Below are positions 5,662 through 6,465 of a DNA stretch of 6,465 bases, in pieces. A program made the translations under genes and the position numbers. The stretch lies in NCBI GenBank assembly GCA_038209965.1, contig JBBQXF010000175.1, positions 1 to 6,465 on the forward strand, written 5' to 3'. This DNA is from JALONO01 sp038209965 (GTDB lineage Bacteria; Bacteroidota; Bacteroidia; Cytophagales; Thermoflexibacteraceae). Under the pieces are notes generated by a model, which saw only the letters and a list, made by a program, of their open reading frames with translations, was not told the DNA's origin and did no database searches. Within the stretch, counting starts at the first letter, position 1; each line of letters begins with the position of its first letter.

Positions 5662-6465
5662 TTACAAACCCGACAAAGCATTTTCTACCCATTGCAGATT
5701 TTGTTTGAAATTTGGATATTGAGGAAAATCCCTTACCAATTCCGAATAAAGCCGTTTTCCTTCTAAATAATACTTTTTGGCTTGGGCAATATTTTTCATT
5801 TGTTGATAGGTTTGCCCTAAATAGCAATAAGACAATGCCAAGCCGTTTTTAAATTGCACATTCGTAGGGTAAGCCGAATGCAATTCTTGTGCTAATTCAA
5901 TATCTTTTTCGTAATATTCCAAAGCCTTTTCCAAATTGCCTAAACTGCTTTGTGTTTCGCCTAATTTGGAGTAGGAAATTGCCAAGTTGTTTTTAAATTC
6001 CACATTTGTAGGGTAAGCCGAATGCAATTCTTCAAATAATTGATTAAGTTTTTCGTAATATTCCAAAGCCTTTTCCAAATTGCCTAAAAGCTGATGTGTT
6101 TCGCCTAATTTGGAGTAGGAAATTGCCAAGCTGTTTTTATTATCAGGGTTTTGTGGGTTTTGGGCTACTAATTTTTTACACATTTCATTATCTTGTGTAT
6201 AAAAACTCATTGCCTTGCTCAAATTGCCTACGGTTTGGTAAAAAACACCAATTCTTTCCAAAAGTATTGCAAAATTTGTATGCGATTCTGTAAAAATATT
6301 CACCACACTTTCGGCATAATGGCTGTAAAGCGTGGAATATTTGTAGTTTTCTTTGTGGATATTATCTTCTTGTAATTCATCAATCAAAGAATTAACCAAT
6401 TTCTCACAATCCACAAAGAGGCGGTGTTTGTTTTTGTGGCGGGTTATTTCTTGTACAACGGGACT
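5662..6465 (-). CDS. TPR-repeat protein, C-terminal part; possible STAND (NLR-like) NTPase
   Basis: The frame is open to the right edge, so the start is outside; the GTG at 6412-6414 is probably an internal valine. The 267 visible residues begin SPVVQEITRHKNKHRLF, continue through a helical segment (DCEKLVNSLIDEL, LYSHYAESVVNIF) and enter four TPR units at about residues 66-99, 112-146, 160-194 and 208-242 (for example LAISYSKLGE.H.LLGNLEKALEYYEK), joined by linkers such as HSAYPTNVEFKN. It ends NLQWVENALSGL. In STAND NTPases with TPR sensors, the winged helix typically ends in an 'H/S-P/R-L/V-V-Q-E-V-x-R' motif followed by a helical arm and TPRs, and the first residues here fit that pattern. 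On that basis I infer a STAND-type protein, but the nucleotide-binding domain is not visible, so a plain TPR scaffold remains possible. The region is more AT-rich than the genes on the left. Units two and three are nearly identical in DNA. Confidence 0.8.
   Translation of the reverse strand, partial: SPVVQEITRHKNKHRLFVDCEKLVNSLIDELQEDNIHKENYKYSTLYSHYAESVVNIFTESHTNFAILLERIGVFYQTVGNLSKAMSFYTQDNEMCKKLVAQNPQNPDNKNSLAISYSKLGETHQLLGNLEKALEYYEKLNQLFEELHSAYPTNVEFKNNLAISYSKLGETQSSLGNLEKALEYYEKDIELAQELHSAYPTNVQFKNGLALSYCYLGQTYQQMKNIAQAKKYYLEGKRLYSELVRDFPQYPNFKQNLQWVENALSGL
5857..6144. repeat. Two tandem 144-bp units inside the TPR gene
   Basis: The blocks starting at 5857 and 6001 are 144 bases (48 codons) apart and match closely over long stretches: CACATT(C/T)GTAGGGTAAGCC, then AATGCAATTCTT, then TTTTTCGTAATATTCCAAAG with CCTTTTCCAAATTGCCTAAA, then TTTCGCCTAATTTGGAGTAG. 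The main difference is in the middle of each unit, coding for ELAQELHSA in one and QLFEELHSA in the other. The nucleotide similarity exceeds what protein selection needs, so recent duplication or gene conversion is likely. Confidence 0.8.

Overview
The window looks like chromosomal DNA of a member of the Bacteroidota, most likely a GC-moderate Saprospiria-type organism (Haliscomenobacter/Lewinella-like). This is inferred from the style of the DXS protein, the small basic secreted protein, the secreted beta-barrel protein, the tetratricopeptide (TPR) genes and the lack of clear Shine-Dalgarno sequences. No 16S or other definitive marker is present.

Bases 1-4876 are ordinary, fairly GC-rich housekeeping sequence. 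The 3' half of a ComM/YifB AAA+ ATPase gene enters from the left edge. It is followed 120 bases later on the same strand by a complete dxs gene, for the first committed step of non-mevalonate isoprenoid synthesis. Convergent with dxs is a small gene for a secreted, very basic protein of unknown function. Divergent from that is a flavin-reductase-like (FMN split-barrel) gene, which converges with a gene for a predicted outer-membrane beta-barrel protein. Gene direction alternates and spacing is short, so only comM-dxs could plausibly be co-transcribed.

Bases about 4877-6465 differ. The DNA becomes clearly more AT-rich and holds TPR-coding sequence on the minus strand. At the right edge is the C-terminal part of a gene with four TPR units. 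The segment ahead of the TPRs resembles the winged-helix-to-TPR junction of STAND (NLR-like) NTPases. Two of its TPR units are near-identical 144-bp copies in DNA. Downstream lies a 283-bp non-coding patch with a perfect 18-bp-stem palindrome and two exact copies of a 23-bp repeat, each containing a small hairpin. Beyond the patch is a remnant of a second TPR gene of a different subtype, lacking its front and apparently decayed at its end.

The most interesting part is this right-hand TPR/repeat region, which looks like a recombining accessory locus. If the truncated gene really is a STAND NTPase it could be a signalling or defence protein, but the NTPase domain lies outside the window. I see no complete new system here.
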